Assembly (NCBI GenBank): GCA_964035545.1
Contig: CAXIUT010000201.1
Span: 1-34,395, forward strand
Direction of reading: 5' to 3'
DNA from: Bugula neritina
Taxonomy: Eukaryota; Bryozoa; Gymnolaemata; Cheilostomatida; Bugulidae
Length of the DNA: 34,395 nt
The notes under the pieces are model-generated. The model ran no database searches. It was not told the DNA's origin and saw only the letters and a program-made list of their open reading frames with translations. The translations under genes and the position numbers were made by a program. This document shows, one piece after another, positions 1 to 9,856 of the stretch. Each line of letters starts with the position of its first letter. Position 1 is the first letter of the stretch.

Positions 1-106
1 CCCAACCCCAACCCCAACCCCAACCCCAACCCCAACCCCAACCCCAACCCCAACCCCAACCCCAACCCCAACCCCAACCCCAACCCCCAACCCCAACCCC
101 AACCCC
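1..106. repeat. Left telomere, (CCCCAA)n
   Basis: About 17 tandem CCCCAA repeats start at the first base and stop at 106, where unique sequence (TAGGGAG...) begins. The C-rich strand reading 5' to 3' into the chromosome is the expected orientation for a left end. One unit is irregular: a run of five C at 84-88. Uniform C4A2 repeats are known from Tetrahymena and relatives; Paramecium normally mixes C4A2 and C3A3. Confidence 0.97.
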
Positions 107-168
107 TAGGGAGAATGTTTGGAAATAAAAAAATTAAGTTAGAATGATTATACATCGAAAATTAATTA

Positions 169-621
169 TCATTAGTAAATCCATTTATGGCTATGTTGAT
201 TCCAATCAATAAGTTAGCTTTGAAACCAGATATTGATCTATCTTTTGGCGTTTCCAACGCTATCAGATGCATGACATACATTTCTAGAAAGGAGGACTGC
301 GTTGTCTCCTCTGATGGTCTGGGGATTGGAGAGGTGAGGATCTGTGATGCCTAGAAGTCTTCTTCCGGCTGCTACTACACCTTGCCCTTGCCATACCATG
401 CATACAACTGGTCCAGAGGAGACGTAGTGATCGACTAAAGCTGGAAAGAAGGGTTGTTAGTGAAGGTATCCGTAGTGTTGAGAGATGAGTTCTTGAGTTG
501 GTATTGTCATTTTCATATTTTTGAGCTGATATCCTTTTTATTCAAATCGAGATATGATGTTTCCTATTTTATTTCTTTGAACTCCTTCAGGCTTAACCAT
601 AACGTATGTTTGTTCATCCAT
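169..621 (-). CDS. Nucleoside diphosphate kinase
   Basis: A complete 150-residue protein of the NDPK family, which moves the terminal phosphate from ATP to other nucleoside diphosphates through a phosphohistidine intermediate. The start [15 protein letters not shown] has the family's ATP-binding lysine (Lys10). [17 protein letters not shown] and TIRGD follow. The catalytic histidine sits in [10 protein letters not shown] (His117). Length matches group I enzymes (about 150). There is no intron; one in-frame TAG and several TAA codons are read as Gln and the gene ends at TGA. The ATG chosen is the first one before the conserved start and lies 76 bases after the stop of the DRC8-like gene on the same strand. 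It is the gene nearest the left telomere, with its 3' end about 60 bases away. The assignment is firm; cytosolic or ciliary location is not shown. Confidence 0.96.
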
Positions 622-697
622 TTTGTGTGGCAATTAAGATATTTATTCTTAATAAAAAAAACTATAAAATGGATATTAAATGTTAAGTTTCTAATAA

Positions 698-1298
698 TCA
701 TTTTTTTGCTTGATAAGTTGGGTATCCTTTCATTATGTTTTCGAGATGTTTATCAACAAAACTATATAATCTTGAAAGATAATCTTCATAATAGATAACT
801 TTAGCTTCTGAGTCTTTGTTTGTAGAAAACTAAACGAAATCTTTTGTTTATTTCTATCCGAATTCAATACCTGATGTCTAGAGGTGACGTTTCATTTACT
901 CGATTTCTATGTATCCTTTTCCTTCTGGGTCTAATAATCTGAAAGCAGCTAGTACTGTTTCTGGATCATCAGGTTAAAATTCTTGTTATTTGAGAACTTT
1001 GTAACAATGGGAATACCTCTAAGCATGTATGGTTCGAATTTGGAATATTTGATTGATTCTAGAGGTTCATCTTCTTAGATCTAGGTTATAAGATGGCTAC
1101 TTCTGGGAGAATGGCGTCTCTGACTTGTGCTTCTGAGGGGAACTGTCCGAGATATCTCATGACATAGGGGACTTCTTTTTTTTCTATGTAGTTTTTCTTT
1201 TTATCGTAGAAGAGAGTGAATCCTTAACTGATTTTAGTTTTAAGGTATTCTTCTCTTTTAGCCTTTTAGGTCATAGACAGGTTGTTATCCCACAGCAT
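698..1298 (-). CDS. EF-hand protein, DRC8/EFCAB2-like
   Basis: A two-domain EF-hand protein of about 186 residues. The N-terminal hand (FTLFYDKKKNYIEKKEVPYV) has a poor loop, followed by the typical RYLGQFPSEAQV. The C-terminal hand, FRLLDPEGKGYIEIEQMKRH, has a near-canonical calcium loop. Order, spacing and the segment PDDPETVLAAFRLLD resemble EFCAB2, which is DRC8 of the nexin-dynein regulatory complex in motile cilia. Two 20-nt GT...AG introns at 1081-1100 and 997-1016 restore one frame: 601 minus 40 gives 187 codons including stop. With the introns left in, the frame breaks exactly at these places. NDPK follows 76 bases downstream on the same strand. A general calmodulin-like role is the alternative; the DRC8 assignment rests on the hand pattern only. 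Confidence 0.72.
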
Positions 1299-1489
1299 TA
1301 GTTATATTTTTAATATAGAAAATGGAACTATTCAATTCAATTTATACTCTATTCCTACAACCTTATACAAAATGGTATTATTCTCATAAAAGTAGTTCTA
1401 GATATTTAAAACTAGCCATTCTATTCTTGTTTTATCAATATATTAATCTTTATTATTTATCTATTTTATGTTGAGTTGATATAATATTA

Positions 1490-3186
1490 ATGGGCGCAGG
1501 TCAGATCATCTAAAATAACATTAAGTCAACCACAACTAGTATCTGGAATCAAGTGCCTCAGCTATAACCTAAAACTTGGTTGGACTTCGATCTCAAAAAC
1601 TACAATAAAGCCTTCGTTAATTTAGCCATAACAGTTGGTGTTCTTACTCTGGCTAAATCTGCTATTTCTGTAAGTTGTTCTACCCTTTGTGCTTTGAAGA
1701 GTAAAAAAGTTCCATCAAGTAAACAATTCCATGAGAAATATGGTTATCATAGTTGGGCTTTGGTGGCTGATTGCAAAGGCAATGAAGATTATTGTAGATT
1801 TTTGGCATTAAATGGGTTTAATTTGATATTGTTAGGAGAGGAGTTGGATATTCAAATTGCTAAGGATAAAGTGTAGCAATATGGAGTTTAGGTGTTGACT
1901 GAGGTGGTAAATTGGAAATAAAAAGAACAAGACATCCATTTCTATGAAAACTTATTATAAAATTTAAAGAACTTTGATATAGCATTTCTGATTTTACCTA
2001 AACTAACCAAGCCGTCTGAATTAACACCAACTCATCTTGAAAACATCCAGCCGTTTGAACACAACTATCTTTTGGTTCGTTATTTCGGTCCTAAATTAAA
2101 ATTTCGTAGCTACAAAAGTGGAATAATATTTCCAAGTTACCCCCAAAGCGAATAGATATCTAAACATAATGGAATAAGTAAATGTCTAATAGCTGGCAAT
2201 GATGCATTCGGCAGAATATGCAGTTATTAATTCAAACAGCAGTTGTAAGTGGTAGTGGCTAGAGGTTCTGTTTAAAATGCTTTTGTTGCTTTGGGAAATT
2301 AAAGAGTATCCTATTGATCTGTATTTGTTATAATTAAAGATAATAATGATGTTGTTTAGAGGGATAAATAGAAGTAGGCATTGTTTTGGAATGGGAAAGA
2401 AATGGCTCGATAATTTGGCTAAAAGAAACATCAAGGCTGCCAAAATGAGAGAGGAAATGGTTAGTTAGTAGTAAAGATAGAATACCAAAAAGATGTAAGA
2501 TAATTTAAGTGTAGGAATAGAAGCAGGTAATTCAGGCATACAAGGTAGACCAAGTATGGAATCTACTAGTGAGATAGGATCCTCAGCATAACTTTCAGAA
2601 AGACATAATAATCCATCGTAAACAATTTTAGCAATCAACAAAATAACTTCGTTCTGCTATCCTTTTCTAAGACCTGCTTAAAACATAACTAGACATCTTA
2701 ATATACGACACAAAAGGAAAACCATACGCCCACACCTTGCTCAAATATCTATATATACTACTAACTATTTCAGCATCTCTATGGTCAATTTATGCTCTTC
2801 GAAAATACGACCCAAAAAACGGAATATTACTCGATCGCACAACATAAGGCAAAATATTTAAATATATGGTGTATATTTTATCATTTGGGTTGTTTGTGGT
2901 AACTTTGAGTCGGTATAGCAGTTTTCGTCGTAAGTATGTTTAAAAGGTGGTGTATAATACTGAGAGAGAGGAGTTTACATTTACTAAGAGGAGTTGGAGA
3001 GGCAAGAAGTATAGTTTTGGGATAAGTCGGTTTAAAATATTGTATACTGAGAATAAATTTTTGAATGCTCAGGGGATCAACTATTTTGATATTGATAGTA
3101 AAGAGGAACTTAGTATCGTTTATAGAGATTCTTGGATCAAACAAGATCTGTTTAGTCATCTCATCTCTCAAAGAATCAAACTATGA
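1490..3186 (+). CDS. Degenerate SDR-like protein with C-terminal membrane domain
   Basis: The first part starts MGAGQIIQNNI, has a hydrophobic stretch (AFVNLAITVGVLTLAKSAIS), then KYGYHSWALVADCKGNEDY and FLALNGFNLILLGEE. This follows the layout of 3-ketoacyl-CoA reductase/17-beta-HSD type short-chain dehydrogenases. However, the TGxxxGxG cofactor loop and a clear Ser-Tyr-Lys triad are missing, so it is probably not catalytic. A predicted 34-nt intron at 2306-2339 removes an in-frame TGA. The last 190 residues (from about 2620) have two membrane segments around LLKYLYILLTISASLW and MVYILSFGLFVVTLS, then VVYNTEREEFTFTKRSW. This resembles the small mitochondrial TMEM223/TMEM70-type layout. No start codon or stop separates the parts. 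One more intron of 25 or 16 nt ending near 2568 gives a single ORF of about 545 residues. Two separate genes remain possible. Confidence 0.6.
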
Positions 3187-3253
3187 TTTATATTGTCAAA
3201 ATAGTTAAAGGTCTTATTATTATTTTATTTCTTATGATCATTTTATTTTTAAA

Positions 3254-3861
3254 TCATTTTTTAAGGACAGGGTCTTTTTATTTATGGAGATGGTCTTTTT
3301 AAAATGATTCAATGGCAGCAATTGCTAATCTATTAGGAATGAAGGGTCCTTCTCTTTTCATAGGCTTTTTGTCGATTGGGCAGTTGGCTTTTAGATCTAC
3401 GTGTCTTTAAATACAGAGATGACAGAAGGTGTGTCCGCAGAGGAGGATGGTTGGTTCAGTAAATCTTTAAAGACAGATAGGACAGATAAAGATATCTGGG
3501 TATTGCTTAGAGTCGAAATGTTATTTTTTGACAATCGAGGGTAAATCTTTCCATTTATTTAATGTTTTTTATGCTTTTACGGCATGAAAGACAAAGAATT
3601 GTCCATTATTATCTCCACATGCCTAACATATTTCAACTACATGATATCCTATTTTTTTATAACAACCTTTACATCCAATATCAATTATTTGACAATTGCA
3701 AAGATCAAATGCTTTTACTTTACTGATCTATACCATATTTTAGGTTCTAAAATCTGTAGAAAAATAGTAACACTAGGATCAGGACATAGATATATAGCAC
3801 TTCCTCTATCTGTAACCGATTATCGACAATAACTACAGAACAAAGTAAATACTTCTTGCAT
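3254..3861 (-). CDS. FAM72-RING finger fusion protein
   Basis: A 195-residue protein (196 codons with stop, after removing a 20-nt intron at 3754-3773). Residues 1-90 follow FAM72: FCSYCRQSVTDRGSAIYLCP at the start, then CNC at 48-50, CKGCYKKIGYHVVE at 57-70, CQAC at 72-75 and FFVFHAV. This is the family's cysteine-pair pattern. Residues 118-157 form a RING finger: CPICLQRF, CGHTFCHLC and CPID. The last ligand is Asp instead of Cys, the C3HC3D form known from TRAF6. Both domains lie in one uninterrupted frame after the intron, which is upstream of most of the FAM72 part. Human FAM72A binds the uracil glycosylase UNG2 and promotes its degradation. A built-in RING would make this protein a candidate ubiquitin ligase; that role is inference. 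It converges on the preceding plus-strand gene with 67 bases between stops. Confidence 0.85.
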
Positions 3862-3908
3862 AATAAAATATAATAATCCTTTTAATTTATAAAGATATAA
3901 TAACAGCA

Positions 3909-4999
3909 TCATTTGATAAACGGATATGTGACTTTTATTTTACAATCTCCTTGAATAGCAAAAAACAGATGATAATTTTTATCACCAACATTGATTACTG
4001 CATTATTGTTCTTATTTATCATTCTTAAATTATTTTTCTTCATAAAAATATCCAAACAAGAACTCACCTGCAAATTGCCTATATGATTGTATTGAACTCC
4101 TTTGCTCTTGCCTGCAGAATCGATGTAGTAGCAGTTGAGGGCCTCTTTGAAGATTTTATCTGATTTCTCGTAGTCGGTTTTTCTGATAAGACCTACTGTT
4201 AGTTTGCTGTTAGCTGGAAAACTGGTTAGTGTTATGCGCATTTTACCTGCCCAGTTGCTGACGTCAGCGCTGAGTAGACACATGTTGGGAGCATTGACAT
4301 TTTTATCTTTTTGTGTGAAAATATCGAATTATTTATTGATATTTTTGGGAATTAGATATTAATCTTTTGATATTTCTACTGTTTTTTATGGTTTAATTTC
4401 TGGAGGAATGATTTTATCGATGTGTATGAAGTTTTGTCGGGCGATGGTGATTTCTTCATTGACTTTTTTGAAGATGTTAGAGAAGATGTCATCGTCGGTT
4501 AGTATTTTAATTTACTATTTGAAGAGGTAGTTTTTGACTTGGAAGTGTGGGTCACCGTAGTTATCTTTGATCATGCTGAGATAAAATTATGAAAATTTGT
4601 TCTTTCTGCTTTACTAAATATACTAATAAATACGTTTTAGTGGATATGGTGTTTGACTTTTTAGTAGGTGAGGAGAATATCTTCTTACAATTTTATAAAT
4701 TCTTATGCGATGTTTTATACACATTTTTTGAGGTGATGGAGGAGTAGTAGTTTTCTTTTTTAAAGTTAGTCTATATTTTGTTCTTGGTGTTCTTTGTTTT
4801 TGTATTTTTTGTATAAAGAATCAAGGTATATTTTAATGGGTTGGTAGTTGTGGCTTTTATGTCTGTCTATGCATAAAGAACAAATCAATGAATTTTAATG
4901 GCACTAAGGGTTCAAACAGATCAGGTTTACTTTCTAACCTGTGTGTCCCTTTTGCTCACAACTTATGTACTTTATCTTGTAACTGGGAATCTACTACAT
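3909..4999 (-). CDS. B-box zinc finger and coiled-coil protein (TRIM-like layout)
   Basis: A 356-residue protein once a 20-nt intron at 4614-4633 is removed (357 codons with stop). Starting at ATG 4999, residues 14-55 form a zinc finger of B-box type: CEQKGHTGQ, LICLNPQC, LICSLC and RHKSHNYQPI. A lysine-rich helical stretch follows (YLDSLYKKYKNKEHQEQN). The C-terminal half begins MIKDNYGDPHFQVKNY and ends with a compact region (CLLSADVSNWAGKMRITL to GDCKIKVTYPFIK) that I do not recognise, but which sits where TRIM-like proteins carry a beta-rich domain. Without the intron the frame would stop at a TGA overlapping the ATG at 4572-4574, which could be mistaken for two genes. Substrate or partner is unknown. 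Its 5' side faces a short tandem repeat. Confidence 0.72.
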
Positions 5000-5326
5000 T
5001 TATCAAAGATTTATATCTTATCAACTTATATCAATCAAAACTCATCATCTATATTATACAACTCATTTATGAATATAAAACAACTAAATTTCATTCATAA
5101 TAGAAACAACTAAACAGCATTAATAATATAAAACAACTAAAAATAATTAATGATATAAAACAACTAAAAAGCATTATTCATTCATATAAAATAACTAAAT
5201 GACATAAAATGACAAATATTTGATTTAATATCAGTTATAGTTATATTCTATGAACAAGTAGCATAAATCATGTTCACTGCATAACTATTCTTTCGAATAT
5301 TTTTGTTAAAAGTGTCTATAGCCAAT
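5000..5326. other. Intergenic region between divergent genes
   Basis: This 327-base AT-rich stretch lies between the starts of the B-box gene (minus) and the coiled-coil gene (plus), so it must hold both promoters. Apart from the degenerate repeat at 5071-5200 I see nothing in it: no tRNA-like fold, no credible ORF and no second repeat family. Confidence 0.6.
5071..5200. repeat. Degenerate tandem repeat, about 27-bp period
   Basis: Five copies of a core close to ATAAAACAACTAAA occur with the central C (or its substitute) at about 5081, 5107, 5134, 5161 and 5192, so the period is 26, 27, 27 and then 31 bases. The copies differ in the spacer (CATTCATA, CAGCATTAATA, AATAATTAATG). It lies just upstream of the B-box gene's start codon. 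It could be a simple slippage product or a promoter element; the sequence does not say which. Confidence 0.6.
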
Positions 5327-6244
5327 ATGCCGTCAATGTACGATGATTGGACCTCATAATACCCCAGTAACTATCGTTATATCTAGATACATTCCATTAC
5401 TAATTTACCTGAAGCTTATGAACGAAGAGTGCATTAAATTAAATAAAGAATATCATCCTTTTTGGATAATAAAGGAGTCATAATTTAGTCGATTTAACTG
5501 CTTAATTTGTAGATAGAGAAGTTGAAGCAATTGAAGGAGATCGGTTTGAATTAAAATGAAAGATATCAGAGTAAGATGTTGCAGGAGTTGCATAAAGCTG
5601 AATAGAGGGTCAAAAATGAGATGATGTTGATAAGATAGGAATTTTAGACCAAAATTAATGAGGTCAATGATCTTGGACATACCTTTTAACATCTAGAAGA
5701 TCATGTTTAAATCATTGCTAGTCATGGGGCTTTGTTGCAATCTATCAAGGAATGTTTGGATAGGTTGAATATCATGTTAGAGGAATAGCATTGTTTTAAA
5801 GAGTTGCCCAAATAACTATCTGATTTGAGGATTGATTTGAAGAGTATTTAGGTGTATTAGGAACAAATAGGACAAAAAATCAAAATTATCAAAGAGATTT
5901 TTAACATTATGTAGCAAGAAAAAGCTAAAATACAAAAGCCTAGTATCAATTTCAATATATTGCTTGAGTATTTATTTATTAATATAGAAAATTATCAAAA
6001 AACATGGATAGTTGCATAGAGCATAATATTTGTCATTTTTGTGGTACAATTTTTACTTTCTAGGCTGCCAATACAACATGTTCTAAGAACAATGCTACTT
6101 TAGATATTAATGAATTTATTGGATATTGTTAGAAAAAACCAGATGCGATCAAATGGGGTACTTATCGGCATTACTTCTCATCGCCTGCTGACAAATATTA
6201 ATGCTACAAAACAAAATAGAAAAATTCTTATAGCATTCATCTGA
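5327..6244 (+). CDS. Coiled-coil protein, possible C-terminal membrane anchor
   Basis: One open frame of 305 residues from ATG 5327 to TGA 6242-6244. The central region is strongly helical (QIEKLKQLKEIGLNQNERYQ, LDRLNIMLEEQ, KIKIIKEIFNIMQQEKAKI) and looks like a coiled coil. Near residue 225 a hydrophobic stretch, WIVAQSIIFVIFVVQFLL, could be a tail anchor. The last 80 codons overlap a second ORF in another frame (6004-6573) that also looks coding. Perhaps the gene really ends near 5968, where a one-base shift meets a TGA. I recognise no family. The 3' end should be treated as open. Confidence 0.6.
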
Positions 6245-6573
6245 AAGCTTTGCTGCTAAAGTTGAAAACCATATGTTTCATTAAGGGAGTCAATTTGTAC
6301 CAAGAATTTATATTGGCTGATCGTATGAAGAAAGGAGTTTGTAATAGGATTGAGATGAGGTATATTTTTATGGAGATATGCGGTTTGAGTCAATAATAAA
6401 CTTAAATCATTTTGACCATCTGTGATAAACCAGATAAAGACAGTTATCGGTATGGATCAATCTTTTAGAAAGTGCAGCAGGTTTAGCAAGGAGGTAGTAA
6501 CAATGAAGGCAAGGTGAATGAGGGAGTGGGGATGATAGGGGAGTTGATAAAGGGTTTGTCTTTGTAGAAATGA
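6004..6573 (+). CDS. Cys-rich protein with degenerate EF-hand-like segments
   Basis: An uninterrupted 189-residue ORF beginning MDSCIEHNICHFCGTIFTFQ. Segments resembling EF-hands are NNATLDINEFIGYCQ near residue 35 and ICDKPDKDSYRYGSIFQKV near residue 140. Neither has a full calcium loop, so calcium binding is doubtful. The CxxC near the start could bind zinc. It ends 22 bases before the start of the LRR gene on the same strand. Its first 240 bases overlap the end of the preceding ORF in another frame. From about 6245 on it is the only good frame. Family not recognised. Confidence 0.5.
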
Positions 6574-6595
6574 TATTTTGATAGTTATAATTCAA

Positions 6596-9500
6596 ATGAT
6601 AAAAGGCATTTCATAGGAACTGCTGTCACACTATTTGTACCGGCCGAAAGGGATATAAAAACGGAAGGCTAAATCTCTTCGGAAAAGCCATAGCGATACT
6701 AGATGGGACTAAGATATAAGCAGTTGACGAGATAATCTAATTGGACCTTTCTCATAATGTGATACAGAAACTAGAAGGAATATAAGTATTTACAAATTTG
6801 TAGGTTTTAAACTTATCTAACAACAAAATAACTGACATGGGTGAAATATAGGAGATAAAGAAGTTACCTAGACTGCATACATTAAATATAAAGAAAAATC
6901 CATTTACGAAGTAGAAAATACAATCAGATGGATTGAGGTTATTGATGTCGATGCAAAACGACCTGATGTTGTTGGGAGAGAGTATATAAAAGAAAATAAG
7001 TGAGATTGCATAAAATATGGGACAAATATAGTGTTATGGACAATATTATAAGAAACTTAATGTTCATTTGTAGATGTTGAATGTTGATAAGGTGGAAAAT
7101 AGTTTTGTAGATGTTTAGGTGTCGATGTTTCCTAAAATTAAAAAGATTGTGGAATGTTCTTTTAGAATTAATAATCATATCAGAAAATAATTTGTTTTGC
7201 AGTTGAATTTATCTCTATTTGAGGATGTGAGTATCCTAGAAAGCTATCTTACTAAAGAATTGTAAACTAATAAAAATAATAAAGCTTCTTTGGTTAAGAA
7301 AATTTATTAAGTATAAGATGGGCTTAGATAGTTAAGAAAGAATTTGATGTCGAAAGTGAAGTCTAAACAGATTCTTCAGAAAAGAATATTTAATCACTAG
7401 AATGAGTAGAGTCCTAAATAATATGTCAAAGTTGATCAGACTATTCAACAGCATAAGATAAAGGTGAATTAGAAGATGAAAAATGTGGTTCAAAATTTAA
7501 GAAATCATCAAGGCATATAAAATGTACCTATTATGAGTTGTTAATCACATAATAATAAATAATTGGACAATTTTGATCAAAATTTTATAACTACACTAAC
7601 AAAAACAAACCCTTTATTTCAACTACTTCTATCTCCTTTGAATTCTCTGAAAAACCACTAAAAATAAATATTAATTCAAAATTTATTAAGCCAATTAAAG
7701 TAGAAAATGAAATAAATAATAAAAAGCCAAAAACATAAAAAATAAACCTAATCATTAAAGACAGATTTCGAATGTTTAAAAGAACATATGTAGAAGTTGA
7801 CTTTATAATTTAAATAATAACAATAGAAATCAAATAAAAAGATAAAACATTTGTCATCGTTATTTTCATAAGAAAGTGCTAAAGTATAATAACTAGAATT
7901 AGTTATTATGAAGAATGAGGAGTAGTTGAGTAGATATCGATAGGTGAATTAATAAATTAAAGAGGAGGTTGTTTATAAATAAAATTGTTTGGTTAAAATG
8001 TAGGAATATTAGAATTATGACTAAATTATTAGAGAAAAAAGAAATGGCAGAATAATAAGATAGTATTATTAAAAATTGAAGAAGAAAGCAACAAATTTAG
8101 CTAAATTAAAACGTTTAAGATAGATTAGTTAGAAATAATAGAATTAATAAATTAAATATATATTTTTTAATAGTTTTAAATAAAATGTGGCTCTCAATAA
8201 AAAGGAAAAGGAGTGTAATTATTTCATTTTAAGTCTAAGAGTTAGATAAATGTTAGGATATTTTGCTGATGATGTTATTCTTAAAAGAAGATAGTTATTT
8301 TGTGTTAGATCATTGCTTTTATTGAAAAAGAAAATGGTTTTTAAAAGATGTTAAGCTTATCGATAATATCGTAGAATAGAAAATAGAAAAATAAATAAAT
8401 TGAATAAATTAGTCGAACAAAGAGCCAAAAGAAATTGTTATTCTATTATGAAAAATATAGTGAATGATAAAAATTAGAAATAAATTAAGTAGTATTTAAA
8501 GAAATTTAAACAATAAGCTATCATAAAGAAGTATTATAGAACTTGGGTAAGGTATATTACTCATTATAAATAATTATCATCAAATTGTAAAGAATAAATT
8601 GAACTTAAAATTAAAACTAAATCTATGAATAACTTTAAACAAACTTGTCGTTCTTTATTAGATTATTAGGTGCATTTGAATGCTTTTGAGTCATTTTTGG
8701 TAGCTTATAGAAAAATCAATGGATATTTATTATTCAAGAAGATAACTAGTAGATTTTTATTGTAAAGGGAACTTAAAGTAACTAAAATAAGAAGGAAAAA
8801 GAAATATAAAGCTTTTCATTTGTTTATGACTGTTATCAATAGTAAATTAGTTGATAATAAAACAAAAATTAAAGAAGAAAAAAGATAGAGATAGTTAGAA
8901 AGAAAACAGAAATAATAAATAAAGAGAAAAAGTCAATAATAAAGATAGAAAAGGTCAATATGTTTTAAAAATATCATTGCAAAAGCTTATTATTAAATAG
9001 TACTGAAAGAGATAAGAAGATAGAAACAATCAAATGATTTATAAAAATAAAAGAAATTAGAAAATTGTAAAACCTTTTTTGGAATATTAAGAACAAAATA
9101 TACAAAAAATATGAAGTTGAAATTCAAGTTTTAGAACTTAAAAAAAACAAATAGAACTGTTAGTATTTTGAAATAGTTTTACTTAAAACTAAAAAAATAT
9201 TATTAATAATCTCAATCAACAAAAAAGATGAACAAATACAAGTTATTAATGCGTTATTTTTACGATTGGAAAATTTTTATAAACAGATATAAGATGAATT
9301 CTTATAAATTTCAATTCAAATAGTTACAACCTTAAATATAAAATATTTCTATCCTACAAAACCAGCTAAAAGACGAAAAGAAGATACTTATATCGTAATT
9401 ATAGGAGAAAAGAATAATGATAGAAGAGTATAGGAAGAAATGTGAAGAATACTAATACAAATTGCAATCAAAAGATCTAAAATATTAAAAGCTGAAAGAT

Positions 9501-9806
9501 ATTTATTCAGATACAGCTAAAATAACTGATTTGAATAAAACTATAAAAAATACTATAGATTCAGATAAATACAAGAAAACAGATGATTCTAATTTTTATG
9601 TTAAGTATCTTCCGATTGAGTTGCAGGAAAAGAGTAGATTGTATAAAAATTATTAAGATAATCAAGAAGAGTAAATTAGAAAAAAAATAAGAAGTTCACT
9701 ATCTGAAAAATATAATGATTAGCAATTGTATTCGATCAGAAAGAATGAACATTTGGGAGATAATAATGAAAACAAATCATTTGTATCTTCTTTTAGAAGG
9801 TTTTGA
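6596..9806 (+). CDS. Leucine-rich repeat protein with long helical region
   Basis: The largest gene here: 1059 residues after removing a predicted 31-nt intron at 6637-6667 (1060 codons with stop). About three LRRs of the SDS22/LRRCC type occupy residues 35-100: IIQLDLSHNVIQKLEGIQVF, LQVLNLSNNKITDMGEI and LHTLNIKKNPF. The other 950 residues are rich in Lys, Gln and Asn and mostly helical. Between about residues 500 and 900 there are spaced aromatic heptads such as YYRTWVRYITHYK, AFESFLVAYRKINGYLLF and LMRYFYDWKIFINRYK. These recall the Sfi1/IQ-type arrays of basal-body and centrosome proteins. More than 100 TAA or TAG codons are read as Gln in one open frame. LRR plus helical repeats suggests a basal body or cytoskeletal role, which is inference. 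NFU1 starts 50 bases downstream. Confidence 0.75.
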
Positions 9807-9856
9807 TATTATAACTCTTTTCAATCAAACATAAATTATCATAAATAATATTTATA

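Noticed and set aside
454-798. A 114-codon plus-strand ORF near the left end
   Set aside because: It is antisense to nucleoside diphosphate kinase and the DRC8-like gene.
2881-3171. A 96-codon minus-strand ORF
   Set aside because: It is the complement of the two-pass membrane part on the plus strand, which has hydrophobic segments and a proper TGA end.
3584-3832. An 82-codon plus-strand ORF
   Set aside because: It is antisense to the FAM72 part of the fusion gene and has no family resemblance.
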